Source: Phytopseudomonas daroniae
Lineage (GTDB): Bacteria; Pseudomonadota; Gammaproteobacteria; Pseudomonadales; Pseudomonadaceae
DNA length: 64,000 nt
Assembly (NCBI RefSeq): GCF_004327285.1
Contig: NZ_QJUI01000021.1
Span: 20,496 to 84,495 of the forward strand
Reading direction: 5' to 3'
Part shown: one piece after another, positions 47,899 through 56,797 of the stretch
Position numbering within the stretch: position 1 is the stretch's first letter
Layout: each line of letters starts with the position of its first letter
Notes under the pieces: model-generated
What the model was told of the DNA's origin: nothing
Seen by the model: only the letters and a program-made list of their open reading frames with translations
The model's database searches: none
Program-made: the position numbers and the translations under genes

Positions 47899-49175
47899 TG
47901 AGTGCCATGGAAAACCTCGCAGCAGGTAGCGCTGGCGCTCGGGTGATGGCGCGCTGCGACGAGCTGGCCGCGATCAGCGAATCCGCCGATGGCCTGACCC
48001 GCGTGTACCTGTCGACAGAACACCAGCGCGCCAACGCGCTGGTAGGCGAGTGGATGCAGGCGGCCGGTATGCGCGTCTGGCAGGACGCCGTCGGTAACAT
48101 CTGCGGGCGTTACGAGGGCCAGAGCGCCGGAGCGCAGGCGCTGTTGCTGGGCTCGCACCTCGATACCGTGCGCAATGCCGGCCGCTATGACGGCATGCTC
48201 GGCGTGGTCGCCGCCATCGAAACCGTGCAGCATTTTCATGACTGCGGCATGCGTTTGCCGCTGGCCATCGAGATCGTCGGGTTCGCCGATGAGGAGGGCA
48301 CGCGTTTTGGCATCACCCTGCTGGGTAGCCGCGGCCTGACCGGCAGTTGGCCGGAGGGCTGGGTCGATCAGGCTGATGCCAACGGCGTTACCGTCGCCCA
48401 GGCGATGGCTGCGGTCGGTCTGGACGCGGCTGACATTCCCGGCGCCGCACGGAAAAACAGTGATTTCGCCGCCTATCTGGAGCTGCATATCGAGCAGGGG
48501 CCGTGCCTGGAGCGTGAGCAACTGGCGCTGGGCGTGGTGACGGCCATCAATGGTGCGCGCCGCCTGAATTGCCGGTTCGTCGGCCTGGCGGGGCATGCCG
48601 GTACTGTGCCGATGAGCCATCGCAAGGATGCCCTGGCCGCTGCGGCGCAGTGGATGGTCTACATCGAAGCGCAGACTGCACAGCGCGATCCGCAGTTGGT
48701 GGCCACGGTGGGCAGCCTCCAGTGCCACCCCGGTGCGGTCAACGTCATCCCGGGTGAAGTCGCCCTGACCCTGGATGTACGAGGCCCGGAGGATCAGGCG
48801 TTGGCGGATCTGCTGGACGACCTGCTGAGCCAGGGCGAGGCGATTGCCCGGCAGCGTGGTCTGGCGTTCCACGCCAGCCAGTACTACGGTATTCCGGCGA
48901 CCCGTTGCGATGATGCGATGCAGGCGTCGCTGGCACATGTGTTGACCCGGGTGCAGGGGCGCAGCCTGTCGCTACCCAGCGGCGCCGGGCATGACGCGAT
49001 CGCCATGGCCGAGCGCTGGCCGGTCGGCATGCTGTTCGTACGCTGCGAAGGAGGGGTCAGCCACCATCCGGCCGAGGCCGTGGAGGTTGACGATGTGGCG
49101 CTGGCGATTCAGGCGTGCGTGGATTGGGTCGAGGTGTTGGCCCTGGAGCCGCCGCAGGCAAAGCCAGCGGCATGA
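47898..49175 (+). CDS. Allantoate amidohydrolase-like M20 metallohydrolase
   Basis: A 425-residue hydantoinase/carbamoylase-family enzyme with a two-metal site: H87 (LGSHLDTV), D98 (RYDGMLG), E132/E133 (ADEEGTRFG), H197 (ELHIEQGP) and the late histidine in GGVSHHPAEAV. The group includes N-carbamoyl-amino-acid hydrolases, ureidoglycolate amidohydrolase and allantoate amidohydrolase (AllC/HpxK). Context favours allantoate, converted to ureidoglycine, CO2 and ammonia, feeding the aminotransferase just upstream. Its ATG overlaps the aminotransferase stop by one base. It is the last gene of the operon. Confidence 0.78.
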   Translation: MSAMENLAAGSAGARVMARCDELAAISESADGLTRVYLSTEHQRANALVGEWMQAAGMRVWQDAVGNICGRYEGQSAGAQALLLGSHLDTVRNAGRYDGMLGVVAAIETVQHFHDCGMRLPLAIEIVGFADEEGTRFGITLLGSRGLTGSWPEGWVDQADANGVTVAQAMAAVGLDAADIPGAARKNSDFAAYLELHIEQGPCLEREQLALGVVTAINGARRLNCRFVGLAGHAGTVPMSHRKDALAAAAQWMVYIEAQTAQRDPQLVATVGSLQCHPGAVNVIPGEVALTLDVRGPEDQALADLLDDLLSQGEAIARQRGLAFHASQYYGIPATRCDDAMQASLAHVLTRVQGRSLSLPSGAGHDAIAMAERWPVGMLFVRCEGGVSHHPAEAVEVDDVALAIQACVDWVEVLALEPPQAKPAA

Positions 49176-49211
49176 GCGGCGAGTGCGCGAAGGTGCACTC
49201 GCCCGGCTGTC

Positions 49212-49910
49212 TCAGTCTGCCTTTTGGGTGTGCACCATGTAATTGACGTCGACATCGCTGGCCAGCTTGTAGTGCTTGGTCAGCGGATTGTAGGTCAGGC
49301 CGATGATGTCCTTGACCTGCAGGCCGGCGTCGCGGCTCCAGGCACCCAGTTCCGATGGGCGGATGAATTTCTTGAAATCGTGGGTGCCGCGCGGCAGCAG
49401 GCGCAGGATGTATTCGGCACCGATCACCGCGAACAGGTAGGCCTTGGGATTGCGGTTGATGGTGGAGAAGAACACCTGGCCGCCGGGCTTGACCAGCTTG
49501 TGGCAGGCACGAATCACCGAGGATGGGTCGGGCACGTGCTCGAGCATCTCCAGGCAGGTGACCACGTCGAACTGGCCGGGCATCTCCTCGGCCATGGCTT
49601 CGGCGGTGATCTGCCGGTAATCCACTTCCACGCCCGACTCCAGCTGGTGCAGGCGGGCCACGGCCAGTGGCGCTTCACCCATGTCGATACCGGTCACCGT
49701 GGCGCCACGTTGAGCCATGGCTTCGCTGAGGATGCCGCCACCACAGCCGACGTCGAGCACCTTCTTGCCAGCCAGGCCAGCGCGCTCGTCGATCCAGTTG
49801 ACCCGCAACGGGTTGATCTCGTGCAAAGGCTTGAACTCGCTCTCCCGATCCCACCAGCGGTGGGCGAGGGCTTCGAATTTGGCGATTTCAGCGTGGTCGA
49901 CGTTGCTCAT
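49212..49910 (-). CDS. ubiG: Ubiquinone biosynthesis O-methyltransferase
   Basis: A 232-residue SAM-dependent methyltransferase that performs both O-methylations in ubiquinone synthesis. Motif I is VLDVGCGGGILSEAMAQRG, preceded by the UbiG-specific EIAKFEALAHRWWDRESEFKPLHEINPLR; later motifs are VTCLEMLEHVPDP and GGQVFFSTINRNPKAYL. Length and order match the family. It is convergent with the ureide operon and is followed upstream on the same strand by the amidohydrolase at 50035. Confidence 0.94.
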   Translation of the reverse strand: MSNVDHAEIAKFEALAHRWWDRESEFKPLHEINPLRVNWIDERAGLAGKKVLDVGCGGGILSEAMAQRGATVTGIDMGEAPLAVARLHQLESGVEVDYRQITAEAMAEEMPGQFDVVTCLEMLEHVPDPSSVIRACHKLVKPGGQVFFSTINRNPKAYLFAVIGAEYILRLLPRGTHDFKKFIRPSELGAWSRDAGLQVKDIIGLTYNPLTKHYKLASDVDVNYMVHTQKAD

Positions 49911-50034
49911 GGTATTCCCTGAATAAAGCGGGTGCGTGGGGCATGGCGCTGGAAGCGCCCATGTTGCCAGCGTTGCCCGGCGTCATGCGCACCGTGCTGG
50001 CCATTGATATGCGACAGTTTGCCGTAATTTGTAC

Positions 50035-51363
50035 TCAATGAGTCGGACGCCCGGCTATTTTCGCCGCCCACTGTCGCGTGGTGGCGATGGTGCGTTCCTC
50101 GTCCAGCCGGGCCAGCTTGCCGTCTTCGAGCAACGGCTTGCCGGCGACCCAGAGATGCTCGACGCAGTCTCGGGAGGTGGCATAGATCAGTTGCGAAACA
50201 GGGTCGTAGACCGGCTGCTGGGCCAGGCCGCGCAGGTCGAAGGCGACGATATCGGCGGATTTGCCGAGTTCCAGGGAGCCGATCTCGTTATCGAGACCCA
50301 GGGCGCGGGCACCATTGAGGGTCGCCATGCGCAGTGCGCGATGGGCGTCCAGGGCGCTGGCCGAGCCGGCTACCGCCTTGGCCAGCAGGGCGGCGGTGCG
50401 GGTTTCACCGAGCAGGTCGAGATCGTTGTTGCTGGCTGCGCCGTCGGTGCCGATGGCGACGTTGACGCCGGCCTGCCAGAGCTTCTCGACCGGGCAGAAA
50501 CCACTGGCCAGCTTGAGGTTGGATTCCGGGCAGTGGATCACGCTGCTGTTGGTAGCGACCAGCAGGGCGATATCGTCGTCATCGACCTGGGTCATGTGCA
50601 CGGCCTGGAAGCGCGGGCCGAGCAAGCCCAAGCGGTGCAGGCGTGCCAGAGGGCGCTCGCCGTAGTGTTCGAGGCTCTGCTGCACTTCGAAGGCGGTTTC
50701 CTGCACGTGCATATGAATGCCGGCATCCAGCTCTTCGGCGAGGATGAGCAGTTTCTCGAGGTTCGCGTCGCTGACGGTATAGGGCGCGTGAGGGCCGAAG
50801 GAGACGCTCAGGCGTGAATGGTGCCTGAGCTCGTCGAACAGCGTCATGCCCTTGCGCAGCGCCTCGTCGGCGTCACGGGCACCAGGGATGGCGAAGTCCA
50901 GCACCGGGATGCTGATTTGCGCGCGCATGCCGCTGGCATGCACCCGTTCGCAGGCCATCTCCGGGAAGAAGTACATGTCGGCGAAACAGCTGATGCCGCT
51001 TTTTATCTGCTCGGCGATGGCCAGTTCGGTGCCGTCCTGAACGAACTGCTCATCGACCCACTTGGCTTCCGCCGGCCAGATGTGCTTCTCCAGCCAGGTC
51101 ATCAGTGGCAGATCATCGGCCAGGCCGCGAAACAGTGTCATGGCTGCATGGCCGTGAGCATTGACCAGGCCCGGTGTCAGCAGGCGCCCGGGCAGCTCGC
51201 GGATTTCCGTCGCGCCACGACGCAAGGCTTCACTGCGTGGTGCGATCAGGGCGATCTTTCCATCTCGGATGCCCAGGCCATGATCATGCAGCACCACGCC
51301 TGCCGGTTCGACCGGCACCAGCCAGGTGGGCAGCAGCAAAAGGTCGAGCGGGGCGTCGGCCAT
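50035..51363 (-). CDS. mtaD: Methylthioadenosine/S-adenosylhomocysteine deaminase-like amidohydrolase
   Basis: A 442-residue TRZ/ATZ-family amidohydrolase. Metal motifs are LVNAHGHAAMTLFRG, a histidine in IHMHVQET, HMTQVDDDD and GTDGAASNNDLDLLGE. The P. aeruginosa gene at the same place (between ubiG and mtnA) deaminates 5'-methylthioadenosine to methylthioinosine in a salvage route linked to autoinducer synthesis; orthology here is by position and family. It is divergent from the mtnA-like gene. Confidence 0.85.
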   Translation of the reverse strand: MADAPLDLLLLPTWLVPVEPAGVVLHDHGLGIRDGKIALIAPRSEALRRGATEIRELPGRLLTPGLVNAHGHAAMTLFRGLADDLPLMTWLEKHIWPAEAKWVDEQFVQDGTELAIAEQIKSGISCFADMYFFPEMACERVHASGMRAQISIPVLDFAIPGARDADEALRKGMTLFDELRHHSRLSVSFGPHAPYTVSDANLEKLLILAEELDAGIHMHVQETAFEVQQSLEHYGERPLARLHRLGLLGPRFQAVHMTQVDDDDIALLVATNSSVIHCPESNLKLASGFCPVEKLWQAGVNVAIGTDGAASNNDLDLLGETRTAALLAKAVAGSASALDAHRALRMATLNGARALGLDNEIGSLELGKSADIVAFDLRGLAQQPVYDPVSQLIYATSRDCVEHLWVAGKPLLEDGKLARLDEERTIATTRQWAAKIAGRPTH

Positions 51364-51507
51364 GGGCGGGTTCCGTCATCCAAAACGCTGAGTCTATAGA
51401 GGAATGCCGCGGTCTTGAAGGTGCATAGTGTTGCGTGGGGCAGTGCACGGGTGCGGCTGCCCGTTGGGGCGGCGTATACTGGCCGGCTTTTGAGGATGGA
51501 GTGGGTG

Positions 51508-52578
51508 ATGCGCGAGCGTTTGCTGGCTGCCGAGCAGGTCGTGGGCTTTGTGTGGCGCGAGGGTGCCCTGCATGTGCTCGATCAGCGCCGCCTGCCGGGT
51601 GAGCAGGTCTGGCACGCCTGTCATTCGGTATCTGCCGTAGTGGCGCTGCTTGCAGGCGGCGCGGTGCTCGGTGCCGCTGCCAAGACCATCTGCAGTGCCT
51701 ACGCCCTGGTGCTGGGCGCCCGCCAGCGTATGGATGAAGGCGGCGACTGGTATGCCGGGTTGCAGGTGGATGGCGAGGCGCTCGCAGCGGCTGGCCTTCT
51801 TGCCGGCGACCGCGAGTGGCTGCTGCAGCAGATGCACGAGCGTCTGGCACGGTTGCGGCCTGGCGCCCAGCCTCTGGCGGTGCTGGAAGATGAAGCCCAT
51901 GGCATCCATCAACGTGATCGCGAAGCCAGCCTCGCCATGGCGCAGCTGGGCGTGGAGCTGATCCGCGGTTTTCAGGGCAACTCGCAAAATCTGCTCAGCA
52001 TCGGCTGCGCCGGGGCGATGGCCAGCGGTGGTTTTGGCACGGCCCTGGCGGTGATCCGCGGTGCTCAGCTCGAAGGTTTGCTGGAGCGCTGTTACCTGGG
52101 CGAAAGCCGGCCATTGCTGCAGGGCGCCCGACTGGCGGCCTGGGAGCTGAGCGAAGAGGGGATCGCCGTGGCGCTGAGCGCGGACGCTGCTCTGGCCCAT
52201 TTGATGAAAGTGCGTGGCATCACCTGGGCCATCGTCGGCGCCGAGCGAATCGCCGCCAACGGTGACGTGCTTGGCGTGATTGGCACCTACCAATTGGCGG
52301 TGGCCGCCATGCACCATGGTGTCAGGCTGATGGTGGTGGCGCCGAGCGCCGTCATCGAGCTGCAGGCCGAGAGTGGCGACGAATGTTTTCACGAACTCGG
52401 CCATGCCTCGTTGGCTTACCCCGAAAACGAACGGGTGGCGGGCGTGGACGAGGTCGAGCCGCAATTCGATGTGACACCCGCTGACCTGGTGGATTTTCTG
52501 GTCACCGAGAAGGGCGTGATCGAACGGCCGGATACCACCAAGATCGCCCAATTGATGTCACGCAAGCGCCTGCACTGA
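51508..52578 (+). CDS. MtnA-like protein, probably not an active isomerase
   Basis: A 356-residue homologue of methylthioribose-1-phosphate isomerase. The flanks are standard (MRERLLAAEQ; WAIVGAERIAANGD; TYQLAVAAMHHGVRLMVVAPS; FDVTPADLVDFLVTEKGV). Active-site signatures are altered. The usual RGAPAIG loop is GGAVLGAAAKT (50-60). The HCNTGALATGG cysteine motif is IGCAGAMASGG (165-175), with the cysteine one place later. The catalytic aspartate of GADRIAANGD is E246, and NKIGTY reads GVIGTY. The frame is intact, so the protein is probably made but may have lost or changed activity. It occupies the usual mtnA position beside mtaD. Confidence 0.75.
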   Translation: MRERLLAAEQVVGFVWREGALHVLDQRRLPGEQVWHACHSVSAVVALLAGGAVLGAAAKTICSAYALVLGARQRMDEGGDWYAGLQVDGEALAAAGLLAGDREWLLQQMHERLARLRPGAQPLAVLEDEAHGIHQRDREASLAMAQLGVELIRGFQGNSQNLLSIGCAGAMASGGFGTALAVIRGAQLEGLLERCYLGESRPLLQGARLAAWELSEEGIAVALSADAALAHLMKVRGITWAIVGAERIAANGDVLGVIGTYQLAVAAMHHGVRLMVVAPSAVIELQAESGDECFHELGHASLAYPENERVAGVDEVEPQFDVTPADLVDFLVTEKGVIERPDTTKIAQLMSRKRLH

Positions 52579-52803
52579 GCCCCTGACCTCATCAGGCTTC
52601 AGGGTTAGGTGCGGGGCATGCTTTGTGGTAAACTCCGGCGGTTTTCAGGGGCACCGTCAGCGGTTGCCGTCACTGCTCGAATAGATGCCATAACGTATTG
52701 ATTTGTTGTGAGTCGTCGTTGGCCTGATGCCATCGCGACGCGCTTCGCCAGGTTCCCTATGAACGGGGCGGAGTTTCACCAGAAAAAAGGAATCAGGCTA
52801 CTC

Positions 52804-55617
52804 ATGGGCGAACTGGCCAAAGAAATCCTCCCGGTCAACATCGAAGACGAACTGAAACAGTCCTACCTCGACTACGCCATGAGCGTGATCGTCGGGCGTG
52901 CCTTGCCGGATGCGCGCGATGGTCTCAAGCCCGTGCATCGTCGGGTGCTGTTCGCCATGAGCGAACTGGGCAACGACTGGAACAAGGCGTACAAGAAATC
53001 CGCCCGTGTGGTCGGTGACGTGATCGGTAAATATCACCCTCACGGTGATACCGCCGTATACGACACCATCGTACGTATGGCTCAGCCGTTCTCGTTGCGT
53101 TACCTGCTGGTCGATGGCCAGGGCAACTTCGGTTCGGTGGACGGCGACAACGCCGCGGCCATGCGATACACCGAAGTGCGCATGACCAAGCTGGCCCACG
53201 AGTTGCTGGCCGACCTGCACAAGGAAACCGTCGACTGGGTACCCAACTACGACGGTACCGAGCAGATCCCGGCGGTCATGCCGACCAAGATCCCCAACCT
53301 GCTGGTCAACGGTTCCAGCGGTATCGCCGTGGGCATGGCGACCAACATTCCGCCGCACAACCTGAGCGAAGTCATCGACGGCTGTCTGGCCCTGATCGAC
53401 AATCCGGAGCTGACGGTCGATGACCTGATGCAGTACATCCCGGGGCCGGATTTCCCCACTGCGGGCATCATCAACGGTCGTGCCGGCATCATCGAGGCCT
53501 ACCGTACCGGTCGCGGGCGTATCTATATTCGCGCTCGTGCCGAAGTCGAGGACATCGACAAGGTTGGCGGCCGCCAGCAGATCGTGGTGACCGAGCTGCC
53601 TTACCAGCTGAACAAGGCGCGTCTGATCGAGAAGATCGCCGAGCTGGTCAAAGAGAAGAAGATCGAAGGCATCACCGAGCTGCGCGACGAGTCCGACAAG
53701 GATGGTATGCGCGTGGTCATCGAGCTGCGTCGCGGCGAAGTGCCCGAGGTGATCCTCAACAACCTCTACGCCCAGACCCAGATGCAGAGCGTGTTCGGCA
53801 TCAACGTCGTGGCGCTGATCGACGGCCAGCCGAAGATCCTCAACCTCAAGGACATGCTCGACGCGTTCGTTCTGCACCGTCGTGAAGTGGTGACCCGGCG
53901 TACCGTGTTCGAGCTGCGCAAGGCGCGTGAACGTGGCCACATCCTCGAAGGCCAGGCGGTCGCGCTGTCCAACATCGACCCGGTCATCGCGCTGATCAAG
54001 GCCTCGCCGACGCCGTCCGAAGCCAAGGAAGCGCTGATCACCACGCCATGGGAATCGACCGCCGTAGAGGCCATGGTCGAACGTGCCGGCGCCGACTCCT
54101 GCCGTCCGGAAAACCTCGATCCGCAGTTCGGTCTGCGCGATGGCAAGTACTACCTGTCGCCGGAACAGGCCCAGGCGATCCTCGACCTGCGCCTGCACCG
54201 CCTTACCGGCCTGGAGCACGAGAAGCTGCTGGCCGAGTACCAGGAAATCCTCACCCAGATCGGCGAGCTGATCCGCATCCTCACCAGCGCCGTGCGCCTG
54301 ATGGAAGTGATTCGTGAGGAGCTGGAAGCGGTCAAGGCCGAGTTCGGCGACAGGCGCCGTACCGAGATTCTCGATTCGCGTCTGGATCTGACTCTCGGCG
54401 ATATGATTCCCGAAGAAGAGCGCGTGGTGACCATCTCTCGTGGTGGCTATGCCAAGACCCAGCCGCTGACCTCGTACCAGGCCCAGCGCCGCGGTGGCAA
54501 GGGCAAGTCGGCGACCGGCATCAAGGATGAGGATTACATCGCTCACCTGCTGGTCGCCAACAGTCATGCCACGCTGCTGCTGTTCTCCAGCAAGGGCAAG
54601 GTGTACTGGCTCAAGACTTACGAAATTCCCGAAGCATCCCGCGCCGCGCGCGGCCGTCCGCTGGTCAACCTGCTGCCGCTGGACGAAGGTGAATACATCA
54701 CCACCATGCTGCAGATCGACCTCGAAGCCCTGCAGCAGCAGAACGGTGGCGCCGATGACGACCTGGACGATGCCGACGATACGGTGATCGAAGGCGAGGT
54801 GGTCGAAGCCGAAGAAGCCGGTGAAGTAGCCGAGGTCGAAGAAGTCGACGGCGAAACCGCCGAGCTGGTGGCCGAGCCGACCGGTGCCTACATCTTTATG
54901 GCCACCGCTTTCGGTACCGTGAAGAAGACCCCGCTGGTGCAGTTCAGCCGCCCACGCTCCAACGGCCTGATCGCCCTGAAGCTGAAGGAAGGCGACACCC
55001 TGATCGCTGCCGCCATCACCGATGGCGCCAAGGAAGTCATGCTGTTCTCCGATGCGGGCAAGGTGATCCGCTTCGCTGAAGGCGTGGTGAGGGTCATGGG
55101 GCGTGGTGCCCGTGGTATCCGCGGCATGCGTATCGGCAAGGAGCAGCGTCTGATCTCCATGCTGATCCCCGAGTCCGGCGCGCAGATTCTCACTGCCTCC
55201 GAGCGCGGCTTCGGCAAGCGCACCGCGCTGAGCAAGTTCCCGCGTCGCGGTCGTGGCGGCCAGGGCGTGATCGGCATGGTCACCAAGGAGCGTAACGGCA
55301 AGCTGATCGGCGCCATTCAGGTGCAGGACGGCGAGGAGATCATGCTGATTTCCGACCAGGGCACCCTGGTACGTACCCGCGTCGACGAGGTTTCCAGTTC
55401 CGGCCGTAACACCCAGGGCGTGACCCTGATCAAGCTGGCCAAGGACGAGAAGCTGGTCGGCCTGGAGCGCGTGCAGGAGCCGTCCGAGGAAGACATCGAA
55501 GAAGCATTGGACGAAGAGGGCAATCCGATCGTCGTCGCCGAAGTCGATGAAAACGCTGTTGGCGAAGAGCCGGCAGCAGAGGGCGGCGAGCAGGCCGAGG
55601 AAGAACGCGACGCATAA
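52804..55617 (+). CDS. gyrA: DNA gyrase subunit A
   Basis: A 937-residue gyrase A. Catalytic tyrosine Y123 is in AAMRYTEVRM. The quinolone-resistance region reads HPHGDTAVYDTIV with T83 and D87, the normal pseudomonad residues, so no resistance change there. The C-terminal beta-pinwheel is interrupted by an acidic insert of about 55 residues (starting near DDDLDDADDTVIEGEVVEAE), and the protein ends in an acidic tail. ATG 52804 (MGELAKEIL) is the conserved start; a frame continuing upstream is not conserved. A candidate -10 TAAACT (52629-52634) lies in the 225-bp leader. Confidence 0.97.
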   Translation: MGELAKEILPVNIEDELKQSYLDYAMSVIVGRALPDARDGLKPVHRRVLFAMSELGNDWNKAYKKSARVVGDVIGKYHPHGDTAVYDTIVRMAQPFSLRYLLVDGQGNFGSVDGDNAAAMRYTEVRMTKLAHELLADLHKETVDWVPNYDGTEQIPAVMPTKIPNLLVNGSSGIAVGMATNIPPHNLSEVIDGCLALIDNPELTVDDLMQYIPGPDFPTAGIINGRAGIIEAYRTGRGRIYIRARAEVEDIDKVGGRQQIVVTELPYQLNKARLIEKIAELVKEKKIEGITELRDESDKDGMRVVIELRRGEVPEVILNNLYAQTQMQSVFGINVVALIDGQPKILNLKDMLDAFVLHRREVVTRRTVFELRKARERGHILEGQAVALSNIDPVIALIKASPTPSEAKEALITTPWESTAVEAMVERAGADSCRPENLDPQFGLRDGKYYLSPEQAQAILDLRLHRLTGLEHEKLLAEYQEILTQIGELIRILTSAVRLMEVIREELEAVKAEFGDRRRTEILDSRLDLTLGDMIPEEERVVTISRGGYAKTQPLTSYQAQRRGGKGKSATGIKDEDYIAHLLVANSHATLLLFSSKGKVYWLKTYEIPEASRAARGRPLVNLLPLDEGEYITTMLQIDLEALQQQNGGADDDLDDADDTVIEGEVVEAEEAGEVAEVEEVDGETAELVAEPTGAYIFMATAFGTVKKTPLVQFSRPRSNGLIALKLKEGDTLIAAAITDGAKEVMLFSDAGKVIRFAEGVVRVMGRGARGIRGMRIGKEQRLISMLIPESGAQILTASERGFGKRTALSKFPRRGRGGQGVIGMVTKERNGKLIGAIQVQDGEEIMLISDQGTLVRTRVDEVSSSGRNTQGVTLIKLAKDEKLVGLERVQEPSEEDIEEALDEEGNPIVVAEVDENAVGEEPAAEGGEQAEEERDA

Positions 55618-55629
55618 TCGCGCCGCTTT

Positions 55630-55655
55630 GCCTGTAGCACCAGGGTGCTGCAGGC
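55630..55655 (+). terminator. Hairpin between gyrA and serC
   Basis: GCCTGTAGCACC and GGTGCTGCAGGC form a 12-bp stem with one G-T pair, 12 bases after the gyrA stop. There is no strong T tract, so partial termination or RNA stabilisation is possible. Confidence 0.4.
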
Positions 55656-55711
55656 AGCATTTCGCCAGGTAGATGTAGCGCTGTAACCAGACAGTCAAGC
55701 GAGAGTGAATT

Positions 55712-56797
55712 GTGAGCAAGCGAGCCTTTAACTTCTGCGCCGGCCCAGCCGCGCTTCCCGAAGCTGTTCTGCAGCGTGCCCAGGCCGAGCTTCTCGACTG
55801 GCAGGGCAAAGGCCTGTCCGTCATGGAAATGAGCCATCGCAGTGATGAGTACACCGCCATCGCCGAAAAGGCCGAGCAGGATCTGCGCGATCTGCTGACC
55901 ATTCCCTCCGACTACAAGGTGTTGTTCCTGCAAGGCGGGGCCAGTCAGCAATTCGCTGAAATTCCGCTCAACCTGCTGCCTGAAGACGGTACGGCCGATT
56001 ACATCGATACCGGCATCTGGTCGAAGAAGAGCATCGAGGAGGCGCGTCGCTACGGCAACGTCAACGTCGCCGCCAGTGCAAAGGCCTACGACTACTTCGC
56101 CATTCCCGGGCAGAACGAGTGGCAACTGTCCAAGGGTGCCGCCTACCTGCATTACGCCAGCAACGAAACCATCGGCGGTTTGCAGTTCGACTGGACTCCG
56201 GAGGTCGGCGATGTACCGCTGGTGGTCGACATGTCGTCCGATATCCTTTCGCGTGAAATCGACATATCCAGGTTCGGCCTGATCTATGCCGGCGCCCAGA
56301 AGAATATCGGGCCGAGCGGCCTGGTGGTCGCGATCATCCGTGAAGACCTGCTCGGTCGTGCGCGTAGCGCCTGCCCGACCATGCTCAACTACAAGATCGC
56401 CGCCGATAATGGCTCGATGTACAACACCCCGGCGACCTTCTCGTGGTACCTGTCCGGCCTGGTCTTCGAATGGCTGAAAGAGCAGGGCGGTGTCGCGGTA
56501 ATGGAGCAACGCAACAAGGCCAAGAAGGATCTGCTGTACGGCGTGATCGACGCCAGCGACTTCTACAGTAACCCGATTGCCGGCAATGCCCGTTCGTGGA
56601 TGAACGTGCCGTTCCGCCTGGCTGACGAGCGCCTGGACAAGCCGTTCCTGGCCGGCGCCGATGCCCGTGGCCTGCTCAATCTCAAGGGCCATCGCTCGGT
56701 TGGCGGCATGCGCGCTTCCATTTACAACGCCGTGGGCCTGGATGCAGTGCAGGCCCTGGTCGCTTACATGGCGGAGTTCGAGAAGGAGCACGGCTGA
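55712..56797 (+). CDS. serC: Phosphoserine aminotransferase
   Basis: A 361-residue PLP enzyme that converts 3-phosphohydroxypyruvate to phosphoserine and also serves pyridoxal phosphate synthesis. Signatures are NFCAGPAALPEAVL at the start, the phosphate-binding GGASQQFAEIPLNLL, and the PLP lysine in YAGAQKNIGPSGL. It uses a GTG start, 7 bases after GAGAGTG. Its stop overlaps the pheA ATG by one base. The gene heads the serC-pheA-hisC-tyrA/aroA-cmk supraoperon known in pseudomonads. Confidence 0.96.
   Translation: MSKRAFNFCAGPAALPEAVLQRAQAELLDWQGKGLSVMEMSHRSDEYTAIAEKAEQDLRDLLTIPSDYKVLFLQGGASQQFAEIPLNLLPEDGTADYIDTGIWSKKSIEEARRYGNVNVAASAKAYDYFAIPGQNEWQLSKGAAYLHYASNETIGGLQFDWTPEVGDVPLVVDMSSDILSREIDISRFGLIYAGAQKNIGPSGLVVAIIREDLLGRARSACPTMLNYKIAADNGSMYNTPATFSWYLSGLVFEWLKEQGGVAVMEQRNKAKKDLLYGVIDASDFYSNPIAGNARSWMNVPFRLADERLDKPFLAGADARGLLNLKGHRSVGGMRASIYNAVGLDAVQALVAYMAEFEKEHG

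Noticed and set aside
53041..53075. Quinolone-resistance change in gyrA
   Set aside because: Positions 83 and 87 are Thr and Asp, the normal residues for Pseudomonas.
52798..55902. A 1034-codon open frame on the minus strand opposite gyrA
   Set aside because: It is a GC-rich shadow of gyrA codons. Its translation is His/Gln/Asp-rich with no known domain, and gyrA is unmistakable.
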